The notes beneath the pieces are model-generated. The model was given only the letters and a program-made list of their open reading frames with translations, searched no databases and was not told where the DNA came from. A program made the translations under genes and the position numbers. Positions 53,287-62,440 of a DNA stretch of 64,000 nt are shown piece by piece (position 1 is the first letter of the stretch; each line of letters opens with the position of its first letter). The stretch is from Bacteroidales bacterium UBA6267 (lineage in GTDB: Bacteria > Bacteroidota > Bacteroidia > Bacteroidales > UBA1556), in NCBI GenBank assembly GCA_002440745.1, contig DJVB01000036.1, positions 3,460 through 67,459 of the forward strand, given 5' to 3'.

Positions 53287-54060
53287 ATGAATTTTATCGA
53301 TACACATTGCCATTTATATCTCGAAGAGTTTGAACCAGATTTGGAAGCTGTGATTGCCCGCGCCAAGCAAGCAGGAATTACTAAATTTTTACTTCCTAAT
53401 ATCGACAAAAGCTCTGTTGGCCCCATGATGAAAGTTGTGGAGAACTATCCCAATCTTGCATTTCCAATGATGGGACTTCATCCAACATCTGTAAAAAATG
53501 ACGTTAAAGATGAGCTTAATAGTATAGAAACTTGGCTCCAAAAAGCAAGTTTTATTGCCATTGGCGAAATTGGAATTGACCTTTATTGGGATAAAACTTT
53601 CTTAAAGCAACAGCAAGAAGTATTGGATTATCAACTTGAATTGGCTTTGAAATTGGATTTGCCGGTAGTGATTCACATGAGAGATTCATTTAATGAAATA
53701 ATGGACGTTTTAGAACCATTTCAAGGTCGAGGATTAAAAGGTGTATTTCATTGTTTTACAGGAGATTATCAACAAGCAAAAACAATCTTAGATTTTGGTT
53801 TTTATCTCGGAATTGGCGGAGTGATTACTTTCAAAAACACACATTTAAGGGAAGTTATCAGCCAAATTTCTTTGGAATATATTCTTTTGGAAACCGATGC
53901 CCCCTATTTGGCCCCTGTGCCGTATCGTGGCAAAAGAAACGAAAGTGCTTACATTCCAATTGTCGCAGAAAAACTTGCCGAAGTTTATCGCTCCAATATA
54001 GAAACAATAGCCGAACAAACTACTATAAACGCAGTTAAATTATTCAATATCAGCATCTAA
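53287..54060 (+). CDS. tatD: TatD-family metal-dependent hydrolase
   Basis: TIM-barrel metallo-DNase family of 257 residues, cytoplasmic. Metal ligands are visible in FIDTHCHLY, IGEIGIDLYWD, VVIHMRD, VFHCFTG and the final LLETDAPYLAPVPYRGKRNE. TatD proteins have 3'-5' exonuclease activity and contribute to DNA repair and deacylation-type reactions in some homologues. The stop overlaps the ansA start (TAATG), so both are in one operon with dtd behind. Confidence 0.94.
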   Translation: MNFIDTHCHLYLEEFEPDLEAVIARAKQAGITKFLLPNIDKSSVGPMMKVVENYPNLAFPMMGLHPTSVKNDVKDELNSIETWLQKASFIAIGEIGIDLYWDKTFLKQQQEVLDYQLELALKLDLPVVIHMRDSFNEIMDVLEPFQGRGLKGVFHCFTGDYQQAKTILDFGFYLGIGGVITFKNTHLREVISQISLEYILLETDAPYLAPVPYRGKRNESAYIPIVAEKLAEVYRSNIETIAEQTTINAVKLFNISI

Positions 54061-55082
54061 TGGAAACATCAATTTTAATAATTTATACCGGTGGAACCAT
54101 CGGAATGATTAAAGATCAAGAATCAGGGGTCTTAAAACCTTTCAACTTCGATCATCTCTATCATTACATACCGGCTCTAAAAAATTTCAACTATCAGTTG
54201 GATTTTGTATGTTTCGATCCACTTATCGACAGCAGCAATATGGCTCCTGAACATTGGATTCGACTGACAGAAATAATCCACGAAAATTATGAAAAATATG
54301 ACGGCTTTGTTATTTTGCACGGAAGCGACACTATGGCTTTTACGGCATCTGCTCTAAGTTTTATGCTCGAAAACCTCAACAAACCTGTCATAATCACCGG
54401 CTCCCAATTACCCTTGGGAGAGTTGCGCACCGATGGTCGTGAAAACTTCATCACCTCGGTCGAAATTGCTGCAGCTAAAATGGATGAGACTCCCATTGTG
54501 CCTGAAGTTACCATCTTTTTCGAAAACAAACTTTACCGTGGAAATCGAACCTATAAATTTAACGCTGAGAACTTTAACGCCTTTGTATCCGGCAACTATC
54601 CTGTTTTAGCCAATGCAGGCATTTATCTTAAATATCATCACGAATTGATCCTTAAACCTAATTTTAAGAAGCTGAAAATTCACACCAAGCTCTCAGATCA
54701 GGTTGCCCTTCTGAAATTATTTCCCGGAATGAGTCCCGCATTTATTCAAAGTATTCTTTCCGCTCAGCCTTTGCGTGCTGTAGTGATGGAAAGTTTTGGA
54801 AGTGGAAATGCTACCACAACCGACTGGTTTTTAGAACAGATTGAAAACGCTATTAATCAAGGTCTTATCATAGTAAACATCACACAATGCCTCGCAGGTT
54901 CGGTGGATATGGAAAAATATGAAACCGGAAAAAAACTCAGTGATATTGGTGTTATTAGCGGAAGAGATATGACTGCTGCTGCTGCTTTGGCAAAATTGAT
55001 GGTCCTTTTAGGTGAATACTCTGATAAAGAAACGGTTATTTCCAAATTCCAGAAACCATGGTGTGGCGAAATGAGTATTTAA
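54060..55082 (+). CDS. ansA: Type I L-asparaginase
   Basis: Hydrolyses L-asparagine to aspartate and ammonia. The 340-residue protein has no signal peptide, as expected of the cytoplasmic type I enzyme. The first catalytic threonine lies in IYTGGTIGM, and the second triad in VILHGSDTMAFTASALSFM; ITGSQLPLGELRTDGREN is also conserved. The start overlaps the tatD stop by one base. The C-terminal part has a helix-rich end typical of bacterial ansA. Confidence 0.93.
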   Translation: METSILIIYTGGTIGMIKDQESGVLKPFNFDHLYHYIPALKNFNYQLDFVCFDPLIDSSNMAPEHWIRLTEIIHENYEKYDGFVILHGSDTMAFTASALSFMLENLNKPVIITGSQLPLGELRTDGRENFITSVEIAAAKMDETPIVPEVTIFFENKLYRGNRTYKFNAENFNAFVSGNYPVLANAGIYLKYHHELILKPNFKKLKIHTKLSDQVALLKLFPGMSPAFIQSILSAQPLRAVVMESFGSGNATTTDWFLEQIENAINQGLIIVNITQCLAGSVDMEKYETGKKLSDIGVISGRDMTAAAALAKLMVLLGEYSDKETVISKFQKPWCGEMSI

Positions 55083-55104
55083 TCCATTCATAAATAAAAG
55101 AGAG

Positions 55105-55557
55105 ATGAGAGCAGTAATTCAGCGCGTTGATTATGCAATAGTTCGATTTCAGGACAATATGGAACGTGCCATCGAAAAAGGATTATTGATTTTAGTTGGA
55201 ATAGAAGAATCCGATGATAAATCTGATGCCGATTGGTTGGCCACAAAAACTATGAACCTGCGCATTTTCGACGACCAAGATGGGGTAATGAACCTTTCTG
55301 TTCAGGAAATTGGAGGTGAAATCATGATTATTTCGCAATTCACTCTTTTTGCCAAAACCAAAAAAGGCAACAGACCTTCCTATATTCGAGCCGCAAATCC
55401 TGAAAAAGCCATTCCGCTTTATAAATATTTTGTAGATACCATTGATAAACAAATGAATACGAAAATAGTTACAGGAGAATTTGGTGCTCACATGGAAATA
55501 TCTTTACTCAATAATGGTCCGGTAACGATAATTATTGACACTAAAAACAAGGAATAA
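55105..55557 (+). CDS. dtd: D-aminoacyl-tRNA deacylase
   Basis: Proofreading enzyme that frees D-amino acids (and glycine from tRNA-Ala) from mischarged tRNA. The 150-residue protein has both diagnostic motifs: SQFTLFAKTKKGNRPSY with the catalytic-site residues and NNGPVTIII carrying the Gly-Pro that excludes L-amino acids. MRAVIQRVDYA is the usual N-terminus. It lies 22 bases after ansA and is likely the third gene of the tatD-ansA-dtd operon. Confidence 0.95.
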   Translation: MRAVIQRVDYAIVRFQDNMERAIEKGLLILVGIEESDDKSDADWLATKTMNLRIFDDQDGVMNLSVQEIGGEIMIISQFTLFAKTKKGNRPSYIRAANPEKAIPLYKYFVDTIDKQMNTKIVTGEFGAHMEISLLNNGPVTIIIDTKNKE

Positions 55558-55599
55558 AAAACCCAGTATTAAAAGAAATTATTACACAACAAACCAAAA

Positions 55600-56052
55600 A
55601 TGAATCTGACTCAAAAAGAACAGTGGACAAATAATATCTTGACCTTAATCCAGTACAGCATGCTACTTGTTTTTGCCTTGACAGGAAATTGGGTCGCGCA
55701 TAATTTGGCGCTATTAATTATGCAAATTTTTGGAATTGGGTTAGGTTTTTGGGCTATTATGGTGATGCGAAAAAGCAAACTGCATATCGCTCCCAGACCG
55801 AAAACTCAGGCAATACTCATCCAAAGCGGCCCATATAAGCTGATACGTCACCCAATGTATGCGGCTATTCTGCTGACTTTTATTCCGCTCATAGTCGAAA
55901 ATCCGGAACCCCTTAGACTAATTGTTTTTTTCATTTTGTTCGGTAATCTTCTATTAAAACTTCATTTTGAAGAAAACTTATTGACACGCTTTTTTCCAAC
56001 CTATTCAGTTTATAAAAAAAGCACCTACCGACTCCTGCCTTATGTTTATTGA
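55600..56052 (+). CDS. Isoprenylcysteine carboxyl methyltransferase-like membrane protein
   Basis: A 150-residue integral membrane protein with about four helices. GPYKLIRHPMYAAILL and the C-terminal HFEENLLTRFFPTYSVYKKSTYRLLP are the conserved blocks of the ICMT/PEMT family (GPYxxxRHPxY; EExxLxxxFGxxYxxY), which methylates lipids or prenyl substrates with S-adenosylmethionine. The bacterial substrates are unknown. It follows dtd by 42 bases, probably the same unit. Confidence 0.85.
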   Translation: MNLTQKEQWTNNILTLIQYSMLLVFALTGNWVAHNLALLIMQIFGIGLGFWAIMVMRKSKLHIAPRPKTQAILIQSGPYKLIRHPMYAAILLTFIPLIVENPEPLRLIVFFILFGNLLLKLHFEENLLTRFFPTYSVYKKSTYRLLPYVY

Positions 56053-56072
56053 TTTTATTGCATAAATAAAAA

Positions 56073-56098
56073 AACCCGCCTTAGAGTATTAGCGGGTT
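56073..56098. terminator. Hairpin after the ICMT-like gene
   Basis: AACCCGC (56073-56079) pairs with GCGGGTT (56092-56098). The T-tract is on the minus strand, so it is a weak terminator in the direction of the gene just upstream, and no gene reads into it from the right. It may still stop plus-strand transcripts. Confidence 0.45.
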
Positions 56099-56285
56099 AA
56101 ATTATCGTGAGTATCACTTATCGAAGTATGGGTATTACCGACCTTTTACTCTATTGAAATAAAAAAGTTTCATTTGAATTGAAAAAACTTACATTAGGAT
56201 ATTCATTATCAATAGCCCAATAATATTCCACTTCGCAAATTGATTTTATTTTTAACTTCGTAACCTCTAATTTTTATCTCAAACT

Positions 56286-57083
56286 ATGCAATCATTTATC
56301 GAATTTCGACAAGGAAAAATATTCTTCCGTGACCAAGGATATGGCAAAACTGTAGTTTTAATTCATGGGTTTTTAGAGAATCTAAATATGTGGAATCCAA
56401 TGGTTAAAGTGCTTAGTCAGTCGTTCAGAGTCATCACCATAGATTTACCCGGTCATGGGCGTTCTGATGTTTTCGGAAAATACACAACCATGGATTTAAT
56501 GGCTTCGGCAGTTAATGAAGTTTTAGAAACCTTATCCCTATCCAAAGCCGTGGTGATTGGCCATAGTATGGGCGGGTATGTTGCGCAAACCTTTGCCGAA
56601 TTATATCCTGAAAAAGTAGCCGGTCTTGGATATTTTCACAGTCATGCTGCTGCCGATAGTACGGAAGCAAAAATCAATCGTGGACGCGCGATAAAAATTG
56701 TCGAAGAAAATCATGCAAGTTTTATTGCCTCTTTCATACCCGACTTATTCGCCGAAAAGAACAAAAACACCTACTCTGAAGAAATTGATTGGCTCATGAC
56801 CGAAGCACGAAAAATGACCAAAGAGGGTATTATTTCAGCGTTGCAAGCCATGCGCGAAAGACGAGACGGCACCAAACTTCTCCCTCAATTAACCGTCCCT
56901 GTGATGTTTATCATTGGAAAAGAAGATCCGCGAATGAATGCTGAACAGATAAAAACCCAAACTTGGCTTCCACAAAAAAGCCATATTCTATTACTTGAAA
57001 ATGTAGGCCACATGGGCTATTTGGAAAGTTTTGAACCATGCACTTCCTTTGTAAGAGGATTTGTAGAATCCTGTAACATTTAG
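56286..57083 (+). CDS. Alpha/beta hydrolase
   Basis: Cytoplasmic esterase/lipase-like hydrolase of 265 residues. VLIHGFLENLNMWNPM holds the oxyanion-hole HG, ITIDLPGHGRSD follows, and the nucleophile elbow is VVIGHSMGGYVAQTF (GHSMG). The acid is expected in IGKEDPRMN and the catalytic His in ENVGHMGYLE. Substrate unknown. It stands alone upstream of atpD. Confidence 0.9.
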   Translation: MQSFIEFRQGKIFFRDQGYGKTVVLIHGFLENLNMWNPMVKVLSQSFRVITIDLPGHGRSDVFGKYTTMDLMASAVNEVLETLSLSKAVVIGHSMGGYVAQTFAELYPEKVAGLGYFHSHAAADSTEAKINRGRAIKIVEENHASFIASFIPDLFAEKNKNTYSEEIDWLMTEARKMTKEGIISALQAMRERRDGTKLLPQLTVPVMFIIGKEDPRMNAEQIKTQTWLPQKSHILLLENVGHMGYLESFEPCTSFVRGFVESCNI

Positions 57084-57225
57084 GGCAAAAAGAAGCTTTA
57101 CAGGAAAAAATGCAAAGAGGTAAAAAATTGATTTAAAACCTTTTCAAATATTTTTATCTTCGCAACCTCGAAATCTCGAACATACTGAAATTATTTAAAT
57201 TACACTATATCAATATTTTAAACTT

Positions 57226-58734
57226 ATGAGCAAACAATCAACAGGTAAAATTTCCCAGATTATTGGACCCGTTATAGACGTTTATTTTGAAAAAGAAAGC
57301 GATTTGCCCAATATTTATGATGCCTTGGAGGTGAAAAATCCTGCCGGTCAAACTATTGTGATGGAAGTACAACAGGATATTGGCGAAAATACCGTTCGCG
57401 CAATTGCAATGGACTCAACGGATGGTCTTAGCCGTGGTATAGAAGTTTTAGCAACCGGAAAAAAAATCAGCATGCCTGTTGGTGATCATATCAATGGCCG
57501 TTTGTTCAATGTAGTTGGAGAAAGTATTGATGGAATAGGACCGGTTTCTCGCGAAAAATCTTATGAAATTCACCGCGATCCACCAAAATATGAACAACTT
57601 TCTACTTCACAAGAAATACTCTATACCGGTATTAAAGTTATCGACTTAATTGAGCCCTATTCTAAAGGAGGAAAAATCGGTCTCTTCGGAGGTGCCGGTG
57701 TTGGAAAAACCGTTATCATTCAGGAGCTTATCAACAATATTGCCCTAAACTATAGTGGTCAGTCGGTATTTGCCGGAGTTGGTGAACGTACTCGTGAAGG
57801 TAACGACTTGCTTCGTGAAATGATTGAAGCCAACATTATCAAATACGGTGATGCTTTCAAAGAAGACATGGAAAAAGGCGGATGGGATTTATCTAAAGTG
57901 GATATGGAAGCATTAAAAGAATCTCAACTTGCCCTCACCTTTGGTCAAATGAACGAACCTCCCGGAGCTCGTGCACGTGTTGCTCTTTCTGGACTCACCT
58001 TAGCCGAATATTTCCGTGATGGAGACGAAAAATCCGGCGGAAGAGATATTCTTTTCTTTATCGACAATATCTTCCGTTTCACTCAAGCAGGTTCCGAAGT
58101 ATCAGCATTACTTGGTCGTATGCCATCTGCTGTAGGGTATCAACCAACTTTGGCCACTGAAATGGGAATAATGCAAGAAAGAATCACCTCCACAAAGCGT
58201 GGTTCTATCACCTCAGTTCAAGCTGTTTATGTTCCTGCCGATGACTTAACTGACCCTGCTCCTGCAACAACTTTTGCTCACCTTGACGCAACTACCGTTT
58301 TAAGTCGTAAAATTGCAGAGTTAGGTATTTATCCTGCGGTTGATCCTCTTGACTCTACTTCTCGTATTCTTTCACCAGATGTTGTTGGAGAGGAACATTA
58401 TCAAACAGCTCAACGTGTTAAAGAAATCTTACAACGTAATAAAGAACTTCAAGACATCATTGCCATTCTTGGTATGGACGAGCTTTCTGAAGAAGATAAA
58501 TTGGTTGTACACCGTGCCCGCCGCGTACAGCGTTTCTTATCACAACCTTTCCATGTTGCCGAGCAATTTACCGGAATTCCGGGTTGCGTAGTTTCTATCG
58601 AAGACACTATCAAAGGCTTCAATATGATTATGGATGGTGAAGTGGATCAATATCCTGAAGCTGCTTTCAACCTCGTTGGAACCATTGAAGAAGCTATCGA
58701 AAAAGGTAAAAAAATGCTTGAAGCTGCTAAATAA
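57226..58734 (+). CDS. atpD: F1Fo ATP synthase beta subunit
   Basis: Catalytic subunit of F1. The 502-residue protein has the Walker A motif GGAGVGKT (residues 155-162), Walker B with ILFFIDNIFRF, and the GERTREGNDLLREM catalytic segment with the essential Glu. Its N-terminus (MSKQSTGKISQIIGPVIDVYFE) is typical. It is followed eight bases later by atpC. The other atp genes are elsewhere, an arrangement known in many Bacteroidota. Confidence 0.98.
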   Translation: MSKQSTGKISQIIGPVIDVYFEKESDLPNIYDALEVKNPAGQTIVMEVQQDIGENTVRAIAMDSTDGLSRGIEVLATGKKISMPVGDHINGRLFNVVGESIDGIGPVSREKSYEIHRDPPKYEQLSTSQEILYTGIKVIDLIEPYSKGGKIGLFGGAGVGKTVIIQELINNIALNYSGQSVFAGVGERTREGNDLLREMIEANIIKYGDAFKEDMEKGGWDLSKVDMEALKESQLALTFGQMNEPPGARARVALSGLTLAEYFRDGDEKSGGRDILFFIDNIFRFTQAGSEVSALLGRMPSAVGYQPTLATEMGIMQERITSTKRGSITSVQAVYVPADDLTDPAPATTFAHLDATTVLSRKIAELGIYPAVDPLDSTSRILSPDVVGEEHYQTAQRVKEILQRNKELQDIIAILGMDELSEEDKLVVHRARRVQRFLSQPFHVAEQFTGIPGCVVSIEDTIKGFNMIMDGEVDQYPEAAFNLVGTIEEAIEKGKKMLEAAK

Positions 58735-58742
58735 TGTAAACT

Positions 58743-58979
58743 ATGATTGTTGAAATTATAAGTCCTGATAAAATTATCTACAACGGAAGCTGTAAAGTAG
58801 TGCAGCTTCCGGGAGTGGATGGCTCTTTCGAAATATTGAATAATCACGCCCCTTTAATTTCGATACTCGATAAAGGCAGAATTCGTGTGGTGGATGAAAA
58901 AGACCACGAATCTTTTTTCGCGGTAAATGGCGGCGTCATTGAAGTGCTAAATAATACGGTTAAAATCCTTGCTGAATAA
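58743..58979 (+). CDS. atpC: F1Fo ATP synthase epsilon subunit, short form
   Basis: Rotor-stalk subunit, 78 residues. It has only the N-terminal beta-sandwich domain (MIVEIISPDKIIYNGSCKVVQLPGVDGSFEILNNHAPLIS) and lacks the C-terminal helical hairpin that inhibits ATP hydrolysis in longer bacterial forms. The short form is common in Bacteroidota. It directly follows atpD. Confidence 0.93.
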   Translation: MIVEIISPDKIIYNGSCKVVQLPGVDGSFEILNNHAPLISILDKGRIRVVDEKDHESFFAVNGGVIEVLNNTVKILAE

Positions 58980-59018
58980 GGGTTAACCTTTTACTCCATT
59001 AATTTATCAAAATCAATA

Positions 59019-59050
59019 TAACTCCTTACATAAGAATGTTTTAGGAGTTA
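59019..59050. terminator. Possible terminator between atpC and the methyltransferase gene
   Basis: TAACTCCT (59019-59026) pairs with AGGAGTTA (59043-59050) in the gap between convergent genes. There is no strong T-tract on either side. Confidence 0.4.
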
Positions 59051-59060
59051 AGTTATAGGT

Positions 59061-59663
59061 TTACTTTACTCCAATCATTCGTATCACAGAAGCTATTCCA
59101 CGATGATGAGCTCCTTCATTTAAATCGACTAATACCTTTTCTATTTTCAACTCCCTGAGAGACTCAAAATCTCCCCTCAATTCTTCCTCTGAAAACAATA
59201 ATTCGTAAGAGTTTGGTCCACCAGTCTTATAATCCAACTGCTCCTTTGAGAAGCCTTCGAGAAGAATAGTTGCGCCGGATTTCAAAAACTTCAAAATCTT
59301 CTGATGATATTGGCGGCGATTGGGCGCATGGGCAAAGATGAGGGCAACCAAGTCAAAAGCCTCAAGGTCATATTGAAAATCCTCATGATAAGCTGTAAAA
59401 TAACTAATATCAACCCCCTTTTTCTCTGAAAGCAAACCAGCCTTCTTTTTGGCTTCCACACTGCCATCATAAGCCACAACATCCCAACCAAGATGGGCGG
59501 CATAAACAGCATTTCTGCCTTCTCCTTCCGCCGGAAATAGGGCTCTCCCCACAAATCCCATCCTGTCCAAGTTTTCTTTTAAAAAATCATTAGGCTCTGT
59601 TCCATAAAAAAAATCATCTCCGGCAAATCGCTCATCCCATGGATTAACTTTATACATCTGCAT
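59061..59663 (-). CDS. Class I SAM-dependent methyltransferase (TehB-like)
   Basis: A 200-residue cytoplasmic protein. WDERFAGDDFFYGTEPNDFL and the SAM motif LFPAEGEGRNAVYAAHLGWDVVAYDGS match a thiopurine/tellurite-type methyltransferase group, with motif post-I as DVVAYDGS. Many such proteins carry Glu-Gly-Glu-Gly-Arg-Asn at the SAM site, as here. An ATG two codons in (59657) is an alternative start. Substrate unknown. Confidence 0.85.
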   Translation of the reverse strand: MQMYKVNPWDERFAGDDFFYGTEPNDFLKENLDRMGFVGRALFPAEGEGRNAVYAAHLGWDVVAYDGSVEAKKKAGLLSEKKGVDISYFTAYHEDFQYDLEAFDLVALIFAHAPNRRQYHQKILKFLKSGATILLEGFSKEQLDYKTGGPNSYELLFSEEELRGDFESLRELKIEKVLVDLNEGAHHRGIASVIRMIGVK

Positions 59664-59873
59664 TCTTTTTGATTATAAATTAACATTGAAAATTGAGGGC
59701 AAAGCTATATTAGAAATGGCAATTTCATCCCCAAGTCTGACAAACATCACCATAAGAATCTTTCAATAAGACCAAAGACTTGGTATTTACATAAAGTTAA
59801 ACTGCTTATAAGACTTTTCATTGTGAATACTGCATAATAGAAAAACGAAAGCAGTAATTGTAAAGACATTTGA

Positions 59874-60869
59874 CTATAATTCAGGCTTATAGCGACTCTT
59901 TTTTAGAATTTTTTGAAAATCCATTTCCATCAATATTTCATGTAACGGAGCATTTGTTTCAACAGCATACCTTTTAATAATTTGATAACCAATATATTCC
60001 GTGAGCCGTGGTGGCGATTTCTTGTTAAACATATCTGTAAATGGTCCATCTTGAGAAAATTTCCGCACCATATTCTTTTCTGTGCTATAAAGCAATTGAT
60101 TTTCGATAATATACCCCCAAACATAAGCCTCATTAGCTTCAATCCAATCCAACTGATTTTCTGTATATTTAAATAAAAGTGTATCAGCAATTTCTGGCAT
60201 CATTGACTTAACAAAAAAACGAGTTTTACCGGAATGAATTATCTGCTGTAAAAGATTGGCCGAAGAGCTAAGAGGCTCCATCAAACCTGTGGCAAGTTCG
60301 GTCATGGCATCCGGAACTATCGTCTGAGGAATTGACCATCGTGTGCGATAGATTGGAAAACCGCTAACCTTATATGCCTTATATTCAGCGCCTAAATACA
60401 TATCTAAACCCAATAATAATGAACCGTTGATAAATTTGACTGGATATTTGAAGTCCAATCCCGATACATAAGAAAAGAGTTGAGGAGTGGGCAAATTGGG
60501 AAAATAATAGGTAAAATACTGCAATGACTTACTCAGTTGATCTTCAACCGGTTTAAGATTTGGAAATTGTATTGAAACATCTGCATACAATTCCTTCATA
60601 TAAGGATCTGTAAAAAACGACTGGACAGAAAGCAAAGCCAAAGTATCTTCCATATTTCCATCTAAAAACACCTGAAAACGATTATGGTACAACTTGCTAA
60701 AATAGATAAAACTATCCGGTGGCAAATTAAACATCACCATTTCATAACGGTCGATAGAACAATTTGGTTGAGGAATATTAGATAAATCCACATCAAATTG
60801 AGTTTTATGCTCACAACTCAACAGGAAAACAAATCCTATTATCGTAAAATATTTCAAAATAAATTTCAT
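59874..60869 (-). CDS. gldB: Gliding motility lipoprotein GldB
   Basis: A 331-residue lipoprotein (MKFILKYFTIIGFVFLLSC, Cys 19), matching the GldB family of Bacteroidota gliding machinery: the segments SIDRYEMVMFNL, FINGSLLLGLDMYLGAEYKAYK and the C-terminal helical region are characteristic. GldB is required for gliding in Flavobacterium; homologues occur in non-gliding relatives, so motility is not proven. Often gldC is adjacent; here it is not. It is divergent from an SDR gene, and a TATTTTTG -7 element lies at 60894-60887. Confidence 0.85.
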   Translation of the reverse strand: MKFILKYFTIIGFVFLLSCEHKTQFDVDLSNIPQPNCSIDRYEMVMFNLPPDSFIYFSKLYHNRFQVFLDGNMEDTLALLSVQSFFTDPYMKELYADVSIQFPNLKPVEDQLSKSLQYFTYYFPNLPTPQLFSYVSGLDFKYPVKFINGSLLLGLDMYLGAEYKAYKVSGFPIYRTRWSIPQTIVPDAMTELATGLMEPLSSSANLLQQIIHSGKTRFFVKSMMPEIADTLLFKYTENQLDWIEANEAYVWGYIIENQLLYSTEKNMVRKFSQDGPFTDMFNKKSPPRLTEYIGYQIIKRYAVETNAPLHEILMEMDFQKILKKSRYKPEL

Positions 60870-60886
60870 ACTATACTTATTTGAAG

Positions 60887-60894
60887 CAAAAATA
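60887..60894 (-). promoter_or_regulatory. -7 element of gldB
   Basis: TATTTTTG on the minus strand, about 18 bases before ATG 60869, fits TAnnTTTG. The -33 is not clear. Confidence 0.45.
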
Positions 60895-61034
60895 CTTTAA
60901 AAAGCTACAAAACGAATAATCAATTGAATACTTTGGATAGAATTAAAGATAACGGATAACGGATAAATAGTAATTTTGCAGGACAAACTTAAAATCCTTT
61001 ATCAAGGGTTAAGATTGAAATTGTAAGAAATACT

Positions 61035-61880
61035 ATGGCTAAAATCGAAACGACAATTAATAATTCCAAAAAAGTAGCGGTAATCACCGGCGCAAGTAGC
61101 GGAATAGGAAAAGCGCTTTCCTTTGAATTTGCCAAAAATAAATTTAACATCGCCATTTGCGCTCGCCGAATCGACCGATTAGAGCAAATGGCTATTGAGA
61201 TTAATAAGAATTTTAGTGTTGATGTTTTTATAAGTCAAACTGATATCGCTGTAAAAGAAGATTGTCAAAATTTTATTGAGGAAACTTATAATTATTTTGG
61301 GAGAATAGATGTTTTAGTCAACAATGCCGGCATCAGCCAAAGAGCATTATTTGTAGATTTAGAATTGGATTCTTTTAAGAAAATAATTGACACAAATTAT
61401 TGGGGCACAGTATATTGCACAAAGTTTGCTCTACCCTATCTGCTCCAATCCAAAGGTTCATTAGTAGCTATAAGTTCTATTTCAGGCTTTAGTCCACTGC
61501 CCGGTCGAACAGCATATTGCTCCTCAAAATATGGAATTCATGGTTTTTTAGAAAGTCTTCGTATCGAAAACTTAAAAACTGGATTACATGTTATGATTGT
61601 AGCTCCGGGTTTTACTGCAAGCGAAATCAGAGAGAAAGCAATGGTGGCGGGAGGCGGACAACAAGGCAGCAGTCCGAGAAATGAAGCTAAAATGATGACC
61701 CCTGAGCGTGTTGCTCAAAAAGTTCTCAGAGGCATTCGTATCCGAAAAAGGACTATTATTATGTCGCCAATGGGAATTGCAGCAGTATGGTTTACTCGCC
61801 TTTTACCGGAATTGATGGACAGAATCGTTTATCACCACATCAAAAAGGAAGATAATGAAGAATACAAAATACTCAAATAA
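61035..61880 (+). CDS. Short-chain dehydrogenase/reductase
   Basis: An NAD(P)-dependent oxidoreductase of 281 residues: TGASSGIG near residue 18, NNAGISQRAL, the catalytic serine in AISSISGFSPLPG and YCSSK with the catalytic Tyr-Lys. After the Rossmann fold there is a hydrophobic C-terminal stretch (MGIAAVWFTRLLPELM). Substrate unknown. A TAATTTTG element at 60971-60978 could be its -7 site. The next gene follows eight bases later. Confidence 0.9.
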   Translation: MAKIETTINNSKKVAVITGASSGIGKALSFEFAKNKFNIAICARRIDRLEQMAIEINKNFSVDVFISQTDIAVKEDCQNFIEETYNYFGRIDVLVNNAGISQRALFVDLELDSFKKIIDTNYWGTVYCTKFALPYLLQSKGSLVAISSISGFSPLPGRTAYCSSKYGIHGFLESLRIENLKTGLHVMIVAPGFTASEIREKAMVAGGGQQGSSPRNEAKMMTPERVAQKVLRGIRIRKRTIIMSPMGIAAVWFTRLLPELMDRIVYHHIKKEDNEEYKILK

Positions 61881-61888
61881 ACCAAATT

Positions 61889-62305
61889 ATGGAAATTAAA
61901 CTACTTGAAGGCTTTGATGATATCACCTTTGGGACATCAATGGAAACCTTTATCACAAAACTCGGACAACCGGATCAACAAGAAATCATTAGCGATGATG
62001 ATGACCCAGTAACTACCGTTTTGCTTCAATATGAAGCACTAAACACTTCCTTTTTCTTTGAAGGTAAAAACGAAAAGTATTATTTAAATAGCTGCGATTC
62101 GAATAACGAAGACTGTCAGCTTTTTGGAAATAGAATTTTCGAAAAAAGCCCTAAAGAATTAATAGAATTATTTCAAAATATGGGCTTTGAAAAATACGAA
62201 ACGGCTACCGAAGAATGGGGTGAAATGAGGTTAAGTTTTGAGAATTCAATGGCAGATTTTTATTTTGAAAACAAAAAATTAATATCCGTTATTTGGGGAT
62301 ATTAG
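61889..62305 (+). CDS. Hypothetical protein, acidic
   Basis: A 138-residue acidic protein without signal peptide or membrane segment. It begins MEIKLLEGFDDITFGTSMETFITKLGQP and has a repeated theme of aromatic and acidic residues (LLQYEALNTSFFFEGKNEKYYL; GEMRLSFENSMADFYFENKKL). The start resembles small one-domain proteins sometimes annotated as immunity or unknown families, but I do not recognise it. It is eight bases downstream of the SDR gene, so they are likely cotranscribed. Confidence 0.65.
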   Translation: MEIKLLEGFDDITFGTSMETFITKLGQPDQQEIISDDDDPVTTVLLQYEALNTSFFFEGKNEKYYLNSCDSNNEDCQLFGNRIFEKSPKELIELFQNMGFEKYETATEEWGEMRLSFENSMADFYFENKKLISVIWGY

Positions 62306-62440
62306 GTTGTATTTCAATTTGTTACTAAATTATTCCTTTATTACTTAGCCATTTTTTCTCAAACATTTTAAACTTTTCAATACTCTTTATGTCTATTGAA
62401 CTCGTCTAGTATTAATAATGTACTTAAACCAAAATATTCT

